This document shows, one piece after another, positions 6,326 to 16,257 of a DNA stretch of 64,000 nucleotides. Where the stretch lies: assembly GCF_028281305.1 (NCBI RefSeq), contig NZ_JANQKD010000043.1, positions 1-64,000 of the forward strand. Direction: 5' to 3'. The notes under the pieces were generated by a model. It did not search any database and was not told where the DNA came from. It saw only the letters and a list, made by a program, of their open reading frames with translations. The position numbers were made by a program, and so were the translations under genes. Position 1 is the stretch's first letter. Each line of letters opens with the position of its first letter. Source of the DNA: Pelagibius sp. (GTDB lineage: Bacteria; Pseudomonadota; Alphaproteobacteria; Kiloniellales; Kiloniellaceae).

Positions 6326-8095
6326 ATGGAACAGCGCAACCTTCTCTTGGCGATCGTCCTGTCGGTAGCCATCCTTTTCGGCTTCCAGATGCTTTTCCCG
6401 CCGCCCCCGCCGCCGGTCCAGCAGCCGGAGACGGTCGGCGAGCAGGGCTCGACGCCGGTCCCGGGGCAAGGCGCCGCCCCGTCGATCCCCGGTCTGCCCG
6501 GCGGGGTACCGGCCGCCCAGGTGCGCGAAGAGGCGATCGGGATCAGCCCGCGGATCGAGATCGACAGCGAGAACCTGGGGGGCTCCATCGCCCTGCGCGG
6601 CGCCAAGCTGGACGACCTGGTGCTGAGGCAGTTCCGCGAGACCCTGGACGAAGACAGCCCGCTGATCACCTATCTCTCGCCGGAAGGCTCCGCCGATCCC
6701 TACTTCGCACGCTTCGGCTGGGCCGCCGCCCCAGGTACCACGGTCACCCTGCCGGATGCCCAGACCCTCTGGCAGTCCGAGGGCGGGACCCTGACCCCCG
6801 ACACCCCGGTCACCCTGCGCTGGAACAACGGTGAGGGGCTGACCTTCGAACAGGTCTTCGAGCTCGACGACGAATACCTCTTCACCGTGACCCAGCGGGT
6901 CGTCAACGATGCCGGCGCAGAGGTTCAACTGGCGCCCTTCGGCCTGATCTCCCGAACCAATACACCGGAGATCCTGGGCTTCTTCATTCTCCATGAGGGC
7001 CCCTTGGGCGTCTTCGACGAGGTCTTGAAGGAAGTCGACTACGACGAACTGAAAGACGACTTCGAGGGCCGCGACGTCGTGATCGAAACGCCGACCACCG
7101 GCGGCTGGATCGGCATCACCGACAAATACTGGCTGGCAGCCCTGATCCCGGAACAGAGCCAGGCGGTGAAGACGCGCTTCCTCTACAATCAGCGCGACGG
7201 CCGCGATCACTACCAGACGGACATGATCTACGACGCCACCGCCGTTCCCGCGGGGGGCAGCGTCGAGATCACCAACCGGCTTTTCGCCGGTGCCAAAGAA
7301 GTGGTGAAGCTGGACGCCTACGAGGAACAGTTCGGCATCGTGGGCTTCGACCGGGCGGTCGACTTCGGCTGGTTCTACTACCTCACCAAGCCGCTGTTCT
7401 ATGCCCTGCACTGGTTGAACGCGACCCTCGGCAACTTCGGTCTCGCCATCCTGGCGCTGACCGTGGCCATCAAGCTGGTGTTCTTCCCGCTGGCCAACAA
7501 GTCCTACAGATCCATGGCCAAGATGCGTAAGCTGCAGCCACAGATGCTGGAACTGCGCGAGCGCTTCGCCGAGGACAAGCAGCGCCTGAACCAGGAGATG
7601 ATGGCGCTCTACAAGCGCGAGGGGGCCAACCCGCTGTCGGGCTGCCTGCCGATCCTCATTCAGATCCCGGTCTTCTTCGCGCTCTACAAGGTGATGTTCG
7701 TCACCATCGAGATGCGCCACGCCCCCTTCTACGGCTGGATCCAGGATCTCTCGGCGCCGGACCCGACCTCCATCCTCAACGGCTTCGGCCTGCTGCCCTG
7801 GGGCGTGCCCGAACTGGGCATCCTGAACCTCCTGAACCTCGGCGTCTGGCCGCTGCTGATGGGCATCTCTATGTTCCTGCAGCAGAAGCTGAACCCCCAG
7901 CCGCCCGACCCGGTGCAGGCCAAGATCTTCCTGATGATGCCGATCATCTTCACCTTCCTGCTGGCGACCTTCCCGGCGGGCCTGGTGATCTATTGGACCT
8001 GGAACAACGTGCTCTCCATCGCCCAGCAGGCCATCATCATGAAGCGCGCCGGGGTGCCGATCGGCGGCGGCTCCGCCACCAAGCCGACGACCTGA
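6326..8095 (+). CDS. yidC: Membrane protein insertase YidC
   Basis: This 589-residue protein is the full-length Gram-negative form. It has an N-terminal membrane anchor (about 5-24), a Pro/Gln-rich linker, and a large periplasmic beta domain (about 70-350) with the conserved GWIGITDKYWLAALIP. The C-terminal insertase core has five membrane segments: YYLTKPLFYALHW, then LAILALTVAIKLVFFPLANKSY with the cytoplasmic hairpin, CLPILIQIPVFFALYKV, and PLLMGISMFLQQKLNP. YidC inserts and folds inner-membrane proteins alone or with SecYEG. It lies 42 bp after yidD. Confidence 0.97.
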   Translation: MEQRNLLLAIVLSVAILFGFQMLFPPPPPPVQQPETVGEQGSTPVPGQGAAPSIPGLPGGVPAAQVREEAIGISPRIEIDSENLGGSIALRGAKLDDLVLRQFRETLDEDSPLITYLSPEGSADPYFARFGWAAAPGTTVTLPDAQTLWQSEGGTLTPDTPVTLRWNNGEGLTFEQVFELDDEYLFTVTQRVVNDAGAEVQLAPFGLISRTNTPEILGFFILHEGPLGVFDEVLKEVDYDELKDDFEGRDVVIETPTTGGWIGITDKYWLAALIPEQSQAVKTRFLYNQRDGRDHYQTDMIYDATAVPAGGSVEITNRLFAGAKEVVKLDAYEEQFGIVGFDRAVDFGWFYYLTKPLFYALHWLNATLGNFGLAILALTVAIKLVFFPLANKSYRSMAKMRKLQPQMLELRERFAEDKQRLNQEMMALYKREGANPLSGCLPILIQIPVFFALYKVMFVTIEMRHAPFYGWIQDLSAPDPTSILNGFGLLPWGVPELGILNLLNLGVWPLLMGISMFLQQKLNPQPPDPVQAKIFLMMPIIFTFLLATFPAGLVIYWTWNNVLSIAQQAIIMKRAGVPIGGGSATKPTT

Positions 8096-8105
8096 CCGGA
8101 GAGGC

Positions 8106-8139
8106 GGGACGGCCCGGGGAACAGCCCGGACGCCGTCCC
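8106..8139 (+). terminator. Hairpin between yidC and engB
   Basis: Perfect 8-bp arms GGGACGGC (8106-8113) and GCCGTCCC (8132-8139) flank an 18-nt loop that itself holds CCCGGGG/CCCGG. No T-run follows, so it may attenuate or stabilise message rather than terminate fully. Confidence 0.4.
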
Positions 8140-8153
8140 TGCCGCCAACCGCG

Positions 8154-8834
8154 ATGACTCCAGAGACAGGACCAGAGACCGGAGAGGCCGCCGAAGCCGA
8201 AGCCGCGGCGCTGGAGGCCGGGCGCCTGCTTTTCGCCGGACCCTGCGACTTCCTGATCTCGGCGGCGGACAAGAACCAGATCCCCGCCTTCGGTCCCGCC
8301 GAGGTCGCCTTCGCCGGCCGCTCCAACGTCGGCAAGTCGAGCCTGATCAACGCCCTCACCGGGCGCAAGACCCTGGCCCGCACCTCCGGCACGCCGGGCC
8401 GCACGCGGCTGCTGAACTTCTTCGATCTCGGCGGGCGGCTGATCCTGGTGGACCTGCCGGGCTACGGCTATGCCCGCGCCTCCAAGACCGACATCGAACG
8501 CTGGACCCGCCTCACCCGCGGCTACCTGAAGGGCCGCTCGGAACTGCGCCGGGTCTGTCTGCTGATCGACTCCCGCCACGGCCTGAAGGCCAGCGACCAC
8601 CAGGTGATGAACGAACTGGACAAGGCCGCCGTCTCCTATCAGGTGGTGCTGACCAAGGCCGACAAGATGAAGCCCGGGCCGCTGGCGCGCATGGCTGAGG
8701 AAACGGGCAAGTCCTTGGCCAAACGCCCGGCCGCCCACCCGGTCTGCCTGATCACCTCGGCGGAGAGCGGGGCCGGGATCGCGGAGATGCGCGGCGCCCT
8801 GGCGGCGCTGGCCGAACCGCCCGGCAGGGGTTAG
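8154..8834 (+). CDS. engB: Ribosome-biogenesis GTPase EngB (YihA/YsxC)
   Basis: This 226-residue protein is a small TRAFAC GTPase acting in 50S subunit assembly. All G motifs are visible: G1 GRSNVGKSS (about residue 58-66), the G2 threonine in TSGTPGRT, G3 DLPGYGYA, G4 TKADK and G5-like ITSAESGAG. About 40 extra N-terminal residues precede the core strand FAGPCDFL, as is common in this family. It follows yidC by 58 bp, an arrangement conserved in many alphaproteobacteria (yidC-engB-argB). Confidence 0.96.
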   Translation: MTPETGPETGEAAEAEAAALEAGRLLFAGPCDFLISAADKNQIPAFGPAEVAFAGRSNVGKSSLINALTGRKTLARTSGTPGRTRLLNFFDLGGRLILVDLPGYGYARASKTDIERWTRLTRGYLKGRSELRRVCLLIDSRHGLKASDHQVMNELDKAAVSYQVVLTKADKMKPGPLARMAEETGKSLAKRPAAHPVCLITSAESGAGIAEMRGALAALAEPPGRG

Positions 8835-8926
8835 AGTGGCGCCGGCCGAAAGGGGCACGGCCCAAAGAAGCGGAGTAGGTTAGGGGGAAGTACCGGCGCC
8901 GCAGCGGGGGCCGGGGGATCTAGAGC

Positions 8927-9832
8927 ATGAAACGCAACAGCATCAGCGACACCAAGCACTGGCTGCGCACGGCCCGGACCATCACCGAGGCTCTGCCCTT
9001 CATGCGCCGCTACTCCGGCAAGACCTTCGTCATCAAGTACGGCGGACATGCCATGGTGGACGAGGAGCTTGCCGCGCTCTTCGCCAGCGACATCGTTCTT
9101 CTGAAGCAGGTCGGTGTGAACCCCATCGTGGTGCACGGCGGCGGCCCGCAGATCGGCCGCATGCTGAAACGGCTGTCGGTCGAGAGCGAGTTCGTCGACG
9201 GCCTCAGGGTCACCGACGCCAAGACCGTCGAGGTCGTGGAGATGGTGCTCTCCGGGACCATCAACAAGTCGATCGTCAGTGCCATCAATGCCGCCGGCGG
9301 CCGGGCGGTGGGCCTGTCCGGCAAGGACGGCAGTCTGATCCAGGCGCAGAAGCTGAAGCGCACCACCCGCGACCCGGATTCCAACATCGAGAAGGTGCTG
9401 GACCTCGGCTTCGTCGGCGAGCCGACCATGGTCGATCCGCGCATCCTCTCCGCACTGCAGGACTCCGGCCTGATCCCGGTCATCGCCCCCATCGGCATGG
9501 GCCCCAAGGGCGAGACCTACAACATCAATGCAGACACAGTGGCCGGCGCAGTGGCGGCGGCTGCCGGCGCTTCGCGTCTGTTGATGCTGACCGACGTCGT
9601 CGGCGTGCTGGACAAGAAGGGCGAGCTGCTGTCGGACCTCAGTGCCGGCGAGGTGGCTGGGCTGCAACAGGACGGCACCATCTCCGGCGGTATGATCCCC
9701 AAGCTGGAGACCTGCGTGAAGGCGGTGGAGAACGGCGTCGAGGCGGCGGTCATCCTGGACGGCCGCATGCCCCACTCCATGCTGTTGGAGATCTTCACCG
9801 GCGCCGGCATCGGCACCCTGATCCACCGCTAG
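8927..9832 (+). CDS. argB: Acetylglutamate kinase
   Basis: ArgB phosphorylates N-acetylglutamate in the second step of arginine biosynthesis. The 301-residue amino-acid-kinase-fold protein shows [10 protein letters not shown] (phosphate-binding Lys), [11 protein letters not shown] (substrate loop), [12 protein letters not shown] and [13 protein letters not shown]. The start at 8927 (CATGAAACGC) is preceded by a GGGGGA run. The N-terminal 25-residue extension before the first strand resembles arginine-sensitive ArgB proteins, which carry an N-terminal helix, so feedback control by arginine is likely but not shown. It is the last gene of the rpmH-argB series. Confidence 0.96.
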   Translation: MKRNSISDTKHWLRTARTITEALPFMRRYSGKTFVIKYGGHAMVDEELAALFASDIVLLKQVGVNPIVVHGGGPQIGRMLKRLSVESEFVDGLRVTDAKTVEVVEMVLSGTINKSIVSAINAAGGRAVGLSGKDGSLIQAQKLKRTTRDPDSNIEKVLDLGFVGEPTMVDPRILSALQDSGLIPVIAPIGMGPKGETYNINADTVAGAVAAAAGASRLLMLTDVVGVLDKKGELLSDLSAGEVAGLQQDGTISGGMIPKLETCVKAVENGVEAAVILDGRMPHSMLLEIFTGAGIGTLIHR

Positions 9833-9863
9833 TGGGCTGGCGAGGAGTTCCCGACAGCCGGCC

Positions 9864-9972
9864 CATGCTTCGAGACGTTCGCTGCGCTCTCTCCTCAGCA
9901 TGAGGGTGAGTTCTTGAAGCTCCTCAGTCCTCATCCTGAGGAGCGCGCTAAGGCGCGCGTCTCGAAGGATGG
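9864..9972. repeat. Large imperfect palindromic intergenic repeat, copy 2
   Basis: The outer arms are CATGCTTCGAGACG and CGCGTCTCGAAGGATG, with nested CCTCAGCATGAGG and CCTCATCCTGAGG. This is the reverse-complement arrangement of the copy at 43-154. It lies between the convergent ends of argB and the DUF2336 gene, where a bidirectional stem could act as a terminator. Confidence 0.8.
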
Positions 9973-10018
9973 AGAACCATGGGCCGAAAGCGCCAGTAGC
10001 CCGTGAGACGTCAGTGCG

Positions 10019-11278
10019 TCAGTCGGTCAGGCTGGCGAAGAAATCGAGCTGCCACTTCATCTCTTCCGGCGACAGCGGGAAGTCGGTGCCGTTGCGCGCG
10101 TGCAGGGCCTTGTTGGGGGGAATACCGCCCATGTTGGTCTGAAGCTGCAGAGCCATGCGCATGGAGCAGCCGGCCTTCCAGGCAAGGGCGGTCACACCCT
10201 TGGCAGAGCGGCCGCTGAGGACACGTTCGACAAGCCCGACATCGATCTCGCCGAGCAACGCCAGGCCATGGCACACGAACTCGCGCTTGCCGGCCAGCAC
10301 CGCATCGCCCAGAACCTCGTTGTTCAGCTTGCCGGCCTTGAACAGGCGCGCAGCCTCTTCCGCGCCGCTGAAGGCGGGCTCCGCCGCTTCTGCCGGCGCG
10401 CTCTCGGCGACCCGGCGACGCACTTCTTTGGCCACGGCCTCCGCCGTTTCCTTGTCGATGTCGTTGCGCTGCTTCAGCTTCTCCAGCAGGGACTCGGCCA
10501 CCAGGGAGGCCAGCTTGCGCACCGCCTTGGACGACAGCTTGGGCCGCTCGACCAGCGGCTGCTGCCAGCTCGGTTCGCTGGCAGAACCATCGATCAGGGC
10601 ATCGAGGGTCTCCTCGCGGATCTGCGCCGAATCATTGCCCAGCAGCTCTGCGACGGCGCGGCGGTCGTCACGCCTGACGATGGCATCGGAGACCGCCTCG
10701 CCGACATGCTCGCGGCGGGAGATGGCGCAGAGCCGAGCGCCCGAAACACTGCTGGCGATGATCTCCAGAAGGTCTTCGTCGCTGAGCAGCGGCGAGAACT
10801 CCAGCACCGGGCAGGCGACGATGTCCTCGGCATCGCGGGCGAGGCGCTGGATAACCTGCGGCGGCGCGTTGGCGACCGACTTCAGGGTCTCGGCCAGAAT
10901 CTGACGTACCTGAGTGGCCTGGTCCTTGGCCAGCAGCTCCAGGGTCTCGACGACGAAGTGCTGGGCCTTTTCCTGGGTGCCGGGGTTTTCCTGGCGAGTC
11001 AGCTCGGCAACCTTTGTCGCCAGTTCGGCCCGCACCTTTTCGTCGTTGTCGCGCGCCAGGATGAGGTCGGCCTGACGCGGTGTTTTGTCGTTGGCGGCAA
11101 TGCGCCGGCGCACCTCCGAGGAGGGGTCCTGCGAGAGGTAATAGAGCAGTTCCGGGCGCAGGTCCTGGCGCGAGGCGAGGTCCGCGCGGTCCTTGTCGGA
11201 GCCGCCTTCCGCCAGCGCCTTGCTCTCCTCATAGGAAAGCTCGGCCGGCGCCTTTTTGCGTTTGAGACCGAAAGCCAT
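10019..11278 (-). CDS. DUF2336 domain-containing protein
   Basis: This 419-residue soluble protein is mostly helical, with HEAT-like repeats in the N-terminal two thirds (for example DPSSEVRRRIAAND near residue 52, then similar units about every 35-40 residues) as in alphaproteobacterial DUF2336 proteins. The C-terminal third contains SGRSAKGVTALAWKAGCSMRMA, a conserved segment of this family. Its ATG shares one base with the stop codon of the upstream diguanylate cyclase (TGATG), so the two are translationally coupled. DUF2336 proteins are linked in alphaproteobacteria to flagellar, PAS and c-di-GMP contexts; a signalling or scaffold role is inferred. Confidence 0.85.
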   Translation of the reverse strand: MAFGLKRKKAPAELSYEESKALAEGGSDKDRADLASRQDLRPELLYYLSQDPSSEVRRRIAANDKTPRQADLILARDNDEKVRAELATKVAELTRQENPGTQEKAQHFVVETLELLAKDQATQVRQILAETLKSVANAPPQVIQRLARDAEDIVACPVLEFSPLLSDEDLLEIIASSVSGARLCAISRREHVGEAVSDAIVRRDDRRAVAELLGNDSAQIREETLDALIDGSASEPSWQQPLVERPKLSSKAVRKLASLVAESLLEKLKQRNDIDKETAEAVAKEVRRRVAESAPAEAAEPAFSGAEEAARLFKAGKLNNEVLGDAVLAGKREFVCHGLALLGEIDVGLVERVLSGRSAKGVTALAWKAGCSMRMALQLQTNMGGIPPNKALHARNGTDFPLSPEEMKWQLDFFASLTD

Positions 11279-13026
11279 CAGTCGGCTGCCTTGCGGCGAT
11301 CATAGGCCGTAGCCAGTCGAAGCGCGTTCTTGCCGGACCGCTTGGCGCTGTACATCGCCTCGTCGGCGCGGCGCAGAAGCGATTCGAGGCTCTCGCCCTT
11401 CGTCGGTTCGTGAATGGCGATGCCAAGCGAAAAGCCGAGCGGATGGTCGGCATCGCCGGAGTAACCGCGCAGACGCTCGGCCAGCTTCAGCAGCTGTTCG
11501 CCTTTGCGCTCCGCCTCGGCGTGGTCCATGCCCTCCAGAAACAGCGCGAACTCGTCGCCGCCGAGGCGTGCCGCCAGATCGCCGGAACGCGACTGTTCCT
11601 TCAGCAGAGCGGCAACGTCCAGCAACGCTTCGTCGCCGGTCTGATGGCCGTGGGTGTCGTTGACCTGCTTGAAGTTGTCGAGGTCGACGTAGATCAGCGC
11701 ACCCGCCCCCTTGGCGCCGCTGTCCGCCGCCACGCGCTTCTCCAGCTTGGCGGTGAAGCTGCGCCGGTTGTCCAGGCCGGTGAGCGGATCGGTCATGGAG
11801 AGGACCTCCATCTCCGTCTGCCGCGCCAACTGCTCGATGGCAAGGCCGACCTGTCCGGAGATGTTGTTGAGCAGGCTGCGGTCCTCCTGGTTCCAGCCGC
11901 GGCCGCCGCTGGCCCGCCACACGCAGAGCAGACCGTTCATCTCGTCGCGAAACTGGGTGGCGCGGATGAGGACGGCACCGCTGTTGCGCTCCAGCTCGGC
12001 GGTGAGTTTCTCAGGCGTCAGCATCCCCGAGAGGGCGGAGAGATCATGGGTGTCCACCGCCTGCCCAGCCTGAGCCAAAGGCTGGCCGATCTCCCCTTCG
12101 ATCAGCGCGTGAATGGAGATGCCCGTAAGCGCCAGCGCGGGAAGCAGCGCCTCCGCCGTCGCCGTCAACATCCGCTGCGGCTCCAGTTCCCGGCGCACCA
12201 TGTTGACAATGTAGGAGAACAGGCGCTCCCGGTTCTGCGCCTCGGCAAGCTCCGCCTCGTGGCAGCGCAGCTCCGTGATGTCCCGGCACACCCCGCGCGC
12301 GCCGAGCCAGGCGCCGCCGTGGCCTGTCAGGGGCAGGACGGTCGACAACAGGCAAAGGCCTTCGCCGGCAGCATCGCGGACCCAGATTTCGGCTTCCTCG
12401 ACCGGCTCCTTCGCGCTGAAAGGGTTTCTGTCCGCAAGCTTGCTGTCCAGCAACAGATCGCTGGCCGGGCGCCCGACCAGTTCCGAGGCCTGATAGCCCA
12501 GTGCACCGCGCGGCGAGACGAAGGCAAAGCGACCTTCGGCATCTGTCTCCCAGGCGAAGTCGTTGGAGATCTCCACCAGATCCTTGTAGCGCTGGCGCGA
12601 CTCCACCAGGGCCGAGCGCAGGCTGCGCTCCAGAGTCACGTCGCGCCCGAGGAGGAGCGCTGCGGTTCCTTCGCTCCAGGGCAGCACGGTGACGTCGAAG
12701 GCGCGTTCGACCGACTTGCCGCCCTCCGTCGCGGTCACCACCAGCGGGTTGACCTGGGCCGCGGTTCCCAGAATGGCGGCGCGCACGGCTTCGCGCAGTT
12801 CCTCGTGGCCGCCCGCGGTCAGGAGCGTCGCGATGGGTGTCGCAAGCTCGTTGGCATGCAGCACGATGCCGTTGTGGCCCGCGAGCAGCACGGCGCCGGG
12901 ATAGAGCTCCAAAGCACCATGGGCGCCGAACAGCGCGGGAGGCGCCGCATCTTCGAGGATCTGCTCGTAGCTGCCCTGCAGGCCGGCATCTTGTGTGGGG
13001 CCGCTCTTAGCGGGCGACCTTGCCAT
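11278..13026 (-). CDS. PAS-PAS-GAF diguanylate cyclase
   Basis: This 582-residue cytoplasmic protein has no membrane segment. Two PAS-like domains (about 40-135 and 140-265; the second starts FAWETDAEGRFAFVSP) are followed by a GAF-like region (about 275-410) and a GGDEF domain (about 420-575). The catalytic site reads ARLGGDEFA, and the allosteric I-site RSGD lies five residues before GGDEF, so it should make c-di-GMP with product inhibition. No EAL domain follows. It is the first gene of a two-gene unit with the DUF2336 protein and is divergent from dapD across a 410-bp gap. Confidence 0.93.
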   Translation of the reverse strand: MARSPAKSGPTQDAGLQGSYEQILEDAAPPALFGAHGALELYPGAVLLAGHNGIVLHANELATPIATLLTAGGHEELREAVRAAILGTAAQVNPLVVTATEGGKSVERAFDVTVLPWSEGTAALLLGRDVTLERSLRSALVESRQRYKDLVEISNDFAWETDAEGRFAFVSPRGALGYQASELVGRPASDLLLDSKLADRNPFSAKEPVEEAEIWVRDAAGEGLCLLSTVLPLTGHGGAWLGARGVCRDITELRCHEAELAEAQNRERLFSYIVNMVRRELEPQRMLTATAEALLPALALTGISIHALIEGEIGQPLAQAGQAVDTHDLSALSGMLTPEKLTAELERNSGAVLIRATQFRDEMNGLLCVWRASGGRGWNQEDRSLLNNISGQVGLAIEQLARQTEMEVLSMTDPLTGLDNRRSFTAKLEKRVAADSGAKGAGALIYVDLDNFKQVNDTHGHQTGDEALLDVAALLKEQSRSGDLAARLGGDEFALFLEGMDHAEAERKGEQLLKLAERLRGYSGDADHPLGFSLGIAIHEPTKGESLESLLRRADEAMYSAKRSGKNALRLATAYDRRKAAD

Positions 13027-13436
13027 GAGACCCCCTTTTCGGCCACGGCCTGCGTCATCCGGCCGTGTGGTCTGGCAGCGTGATCAAGCGGTGTGATCAG
13101 GCGGTGTGATTGAACGCCCCTAAAGTGCGCCATCTGCCGTTAAGATGCACTTAAGTGGAGAGGCCGAAACCCCTGCGATACGGCCATTCCTGCGTGTCCA
13201 AATTGGGGCATTCACACGCCATCAGCGAAGTTCGACCCAGGGTTCAAGCCCTTAACCTTCGGCTAACCCTGAGGGCCGGTCCGGGATCATCCCGCGGGCG
13301 GTCCACGGCCGGCGGGAAGCGCACGGGCAGCAGGGGGGACAATTGACAGGACGGCACGCCTACCGCATGTTCCCAGGTATCTGTTCCATGGGCATTTACG
13401 CCCCGTTCACCGCCTGAACCAAGCTGCAGGACCCCC
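13027..13436. other. 410-bp divergent intergenic region (GGDEF gene / dapD)
   Basis: No gene is supported. A dyad AAGTGC (13123-13128) and GCACTT (13147-13152) and a direct repeat GCGGTGTGAT (13088-13097, 13101-13110) lie close to the diguanylate cyclase start and could be operator-like. The dapD-proximal 200 bp show nothing I can assign. Confidence 0.4.
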
Positions 13437-14282
13437 ATGCAAAGTGACCAGTTGAAGGGCATCATCGAGAATGCCTGGGAAGACCGCGAATCGGTCAACA
13501 CGGGAACCACCGGCGAGATCCGCGATGCGGTGACCGCGGCGCTGGAGGGGCTGGATTCCGGCAGCTTCCGCGTCGCCGAAAAGGGCGGCGACGGCTGGCA
13601 GGTGAACCAGTGGTTGAAGAAGGCGGTTCTGCTGTCCTTCCGTCTCAACGACATGGGCTTGATCGCCGGCGGCCCGGGCCAGGCGACCGCCTGGTGGGAC
13701 AAGGTGCCTTCGAAGTTCGAGGGTTGGGGTGAGAACCGCTTCCGCGACGCCGGCTTCCGGGCGGTCCCCAACTGCACCGTGCGCCACTCCGCCTACATCG
13801 CCCCCGGCGTGGTCCTGATGCCCAGCTTCGTCAACCTGGGCGCCTATGTGGACAGTGGCACCATGGTGGATACCTGGGCAACCGTCGGCTCCTGCGCCCA
13901 GATCGGCAAGAACGTGCACCTCTCCGGCGGGGCGGGGATCGGCGGCGTGCTGGAGCCGCTGCAGGCCGGCCCGGTGATCATCGAGGACAACTGCTTCGTC
14001 GGCGCCCGCTCGGAGGTGGTGGAGGGTGTGGTGGTCGAAGAGGGCTCGGTCCTCTCCATGGGCGTCTACATCGGCGCCTCCACCAAGATCGTCGACCGCA
14101 ACAGCGGCGAGGTCTTCATGGGCCGGGTGCCGGCCTACTCCGTCGTCGTTCCCGGCAGCCTGCCGGGCAAGCCGCTGCCCGACGGCAGCCCGGGCCCGAG
14201 CCTCTATTGTGCGGTCATCATCAAGCAGGTCGACGAGCGCACCCGCGCCAAAACTTCGATCAACGACCTGCTGCGCGACTGA
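13437..14282 (+). CDS. dapD: 2,3,4,5-tetrahydropyridine-2,6-dicarboxylate N-succinyltransferase
   Basis: DapD succinylates tetrahydrodipicolinate in the succinylase branch of lysine/meso-DAP synthesis. The 281-residue protein has an N-terminal helical domain, the conserved RLNDMGLI region, and a left-handed beta-helix built of hexapeptide repeats from about 105 to 235 (for example [20 protein letters not shown] in repeat register). A C-terminal [10 protein letters not shown] hairpin and a tail follow. The start at 13437 gives the standard N-terminus. It precedes dapE by 4 bp, so the two consecutive pathway enzymes are co-transcribed. Confidence 0.97.
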   Translation: MQSDQLKGIIENAWEDRESVNTGTTGEIRDAVTAALEGLDSGSFRVAEKGGDGWQVNQWLKKAVLLSFRLNDMGLIAGGPGQATAWWDKVPSKFEGWGENRFRDAGFRAVPNCTVRHSAYIAPGVVLMPSFVNLGAYVDSGTMVDTWATVGSCAQIGKNVHLSGGAGIGGVLEPLQAGPVIIEDNCFVGARSEVVEGVVVEEGSVLSMGVYIGASTKIVDRNSGEVFMGRVPAYSVVVPGSLPGKPLPDGSPGPSLYCAVIIKQVDERTRAKTSINDLLRD

Positions 14283-14286
14283 CCGC

Positions 14287-15462
14287 ATGCTCATGGCCGC
14301 ACCAAAGATCGAAACGCTCGAACTGGCGCAGGCGCTGATCCGCTGTCCCAGCGTCACCCCGGCGGAAGCGGGCAGCCTGGACGTTCTGAGCGAAGCGCTG
14401 GAAGGGCTCGGCTTCACCTGCCATCGCCTGCCCTTTGCCGAGGACAACAGCGCCGAGGTCGACAACCTCTATGCCCGCCTGGGCGAGAGCGGCCCCAACC
14501 TCTGCTTTGCCGGCCACACCGACGTGGTCCCGGTGGGCGACCCCGGCGACTGGAGCGTCGACCCCTTCGCAGCCGAGGTCCGCGACGGCCGGCTCTATGG
14601 CCGCGGCGCGGTGGACATGAAGGGCTCGATCGCCGCTTTTGTCGCCGCCGTCAGCGGCTTCCTGGCGGAGGGCGGCAAGCCCAAGGGCTCCCTGTCCCTG
14701 CTCATCACCTGCGACGAGGAGGGCGAGGCCATCAACGGCACCCGCAAGGTGCTGCGCTGGCTGGGCGAGCAGGGCGAGACGCTGGACAGCTGCCTGGTCG
14801 GCGAGCCCACCAGCAACGAAGCCCTGGCGGATATGGTGAAGATCGGCCGCCGCGGCAGCCTGAACGCCCGGCTCTCGGTCTGCGGCACCCAAGGGCACAC
14901 CGCCTATCCCCACCTGGCCGACAACCCGCTGCACCACCTGACGCGCATGCTGGACGCGCTGATCGGCGAGGCCCTGGACGGCGGCAATGCGCACTTCCCG
15001 CCCTCCAGCCTGCAGATCACCTCCGTCGACGTCGGCAACGCCACCACCAATGTGATCCCGGCGGCGGCCGAAGCGCGCTTCAACGTGCGCTTCAACAACC
15101 TCTATGACAGCGCGGCGGTGGAACGCTGGATCCGCGAACGCCTGGACCGGGCGCTCGACGCTTCGCGCGGCGCGGCTTACGACCTGAAGATCCGGGTCTC
15201 CGGCGAATCCTTCCTCTGCCCGCCCGGCCCCTGGAGCGACCTAGTCTCGGCGGCGGTGGAGGAGATCACCGGCAAGCCGCCGGAGCTGGGCACCAGCGGC
15301 GGCACCTCCGACGCCCGCTTCATCAAGGACCACTGCACCGTGGCCGAACTGGGCCTGATGAACGCCACCGCCCACAAGGTGGACGAGAACGTCAGCCTGG
15401 AAGACCTCGCGGCGCTGACGGCGATCTACCGCAGCTTGCTGGAGCGCCACGCCACCGGCTGA
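14287..15462 (+). CDS. dapE: Succinyl-diaminopimelate desuccinylase
   Basis: DapE is the zinc M20-family hydrolase that releases succinate from N-succinyl-LL-DAP, following DapD (and DapC) in the pathway. The 391-residue protein shows [12 protein letters not shown] (metal His and catalytic Asp), GRGAVDMKG (bridging Asp), TCDEEGEA (catalytic and metal Glu), the lid domain (about 180-290), and [11 protein letters not shown]. The late His motif is in [13 protein letters not shown]. Two ATGs lie close together (14287, 14293); I list the first, but no strong ribosome-binding site decides between them. It converges with truA. Confidence 0.96.
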   Translation: MLMAAPKIETLELAQALIRCPSVTPAEAGSLDVLSEALEGLGFTCHRLPFAEDNSAEVDNLYARLGESGPNLCFAGHTDVVPVGDPGDWSVDPFAAEVRDGRLYGRGAVDMKGSIAAFVAAVSGFLAEGGKPKGSLSLLITCDEEGEAINGTRKVLRWLGEQGETLDSCLVGEPTSNEALADMVKIGRRGSLNARLSVCGTQGHTAYPHLADNPLHHLTRMLDALIGEALDGGNAHFPPSSLQITSVDVGNATTNVIPAAAEARFNVRFNNLYDSAAVERWIRERLDRALDASRGAAYDLKIRVSGESFLCPPGPWSDLVSAAVEEITGKPPELGTSGGTSDARFIKDHCTVAELGLMNATAHKVDENVSLEDLAALTAIYRSLLERHATG

Positions 15463-15475
15463 CCCGGCGCTCTGG

Positions 15476-16249
15476 TCACGATCCCTCGAAAGCTTCCTCG
15501 GGATAGCCGACCTCGGTGAGAAAGAGGCCGCAGGCAGGCGCCGTGGGGCCGGCCGCCGCGCGGTCGCGCGCCTCCAGGGCGCGTTGCAGGTCCCGGGCGC
15601 GCCACTTGCCCCCGCCCACCAGCTTCAGCGAACCGGCGAAGTTGCGGATCTGGTGATGCAGGAAGGAGCGCGCCTCGGCGTGGATTTCGATGGTCTGGCC
15701 GACGTTGTCGGCCCGGGACGTGACATCCAGGCGGTCGAGGGTTTTCACTGGCGACTTGGCCTGGCACTCGCTGGCCCGGAATGACGTGAAGTCGTGCTGC
15801 CCCACCAGTACCTGGGCCGCCGCATGCATGGCGGCAGCGTCCAGCGGCTGGGGCACGAACCAGGCCTGGCCGCGCTCCAGCGCCAGGGGCGCGCGGCGAT
15901 TGACGATGCGGTAGCGATAGGCGCGGCGGTCGGCGGAAAAGCGGGCGTGAAAGTCCGCCGGCACCCGGCGCGCCGCCAGCACCGCCACCGGTGCCGGCTT
16001 CAGGTGAAAGTTCAGGGCGGCCATCACGCGGTCCGGCTCCGCCTCCTTCGCCAGATCCAGGTGCGCCGATTGTGCCAGGGCGTGGACCCCGGCATCGGTG
16101 CGCCCGGCCCCCTCGACCAGCACGGTCTCGCCGCAAAAGCGGGTCACGGCCTCCTCCAAGGCGGCCTGGACGGATGGGCCGTTCGTCTGGCGCTGCCAGC
16201 CGACGAAGGCGCCGCCGTCGTACTCGACGATGATCTGGAAGCGCGACAC
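15476..16249 (-). CDS. truA: tRNA pseudouridine(38-40) synthase
   Basis: TruA isomerises uridines 38-40 in the anticodon arm of many tRNAs. The 257-residue protein has the two TruA repeats: [19 protein letters not shown] at the N-terminus, the catalytic motif GRTDAGVHA with the conserved Asp near residue 53, and the C-terminal [13 protein letters not shown]. It ends the def-fmt-truA unit, starting 8 bp after the fmt stop codon, so it is part of one operon for tRNA and initiator-tRNA handling. It converges with dapE (13 bp between stops). Confidence 0.96.
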   Translation of the reverse strand: MSRFQIIVEYDGGAFVGWQRQTNGPSVQAALEEAVTRFCGETVLVEGAGRTDAGVHALAQSAHLDLAKEAEPDRVMAALNFHLKPAPVAVLAARRVPADFHARFSADRRAYRYRIVNRRAPLALERGQAWFVPQPLDAAAMHAAAQVLVGQHDFTSFRASECQAKSPVKTLDRLDVTSRADNVGQTIEIHAEARSFLHHQIRNFAGSLKLVGGGKWRARDLQRALEARDRAAAGPTAPACGLFLTEVGYPEEAFEGS

Positions 16250-16257
16250 GCCGGCGG

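Noticed and set aside
6272..8404. A 710-codon frame antisense to yidC and engB
   Set aside because: It is a shadow caused by the high third-position G+C of yidC and engB. It lacks recognisable domains and runs against two genes with full family motifs.
13155..13346. 63-codon frame before dapD
   Set aside because: Arg/Gly/Ser-rich translation without start signal; the bases are better explained as a promoter region.
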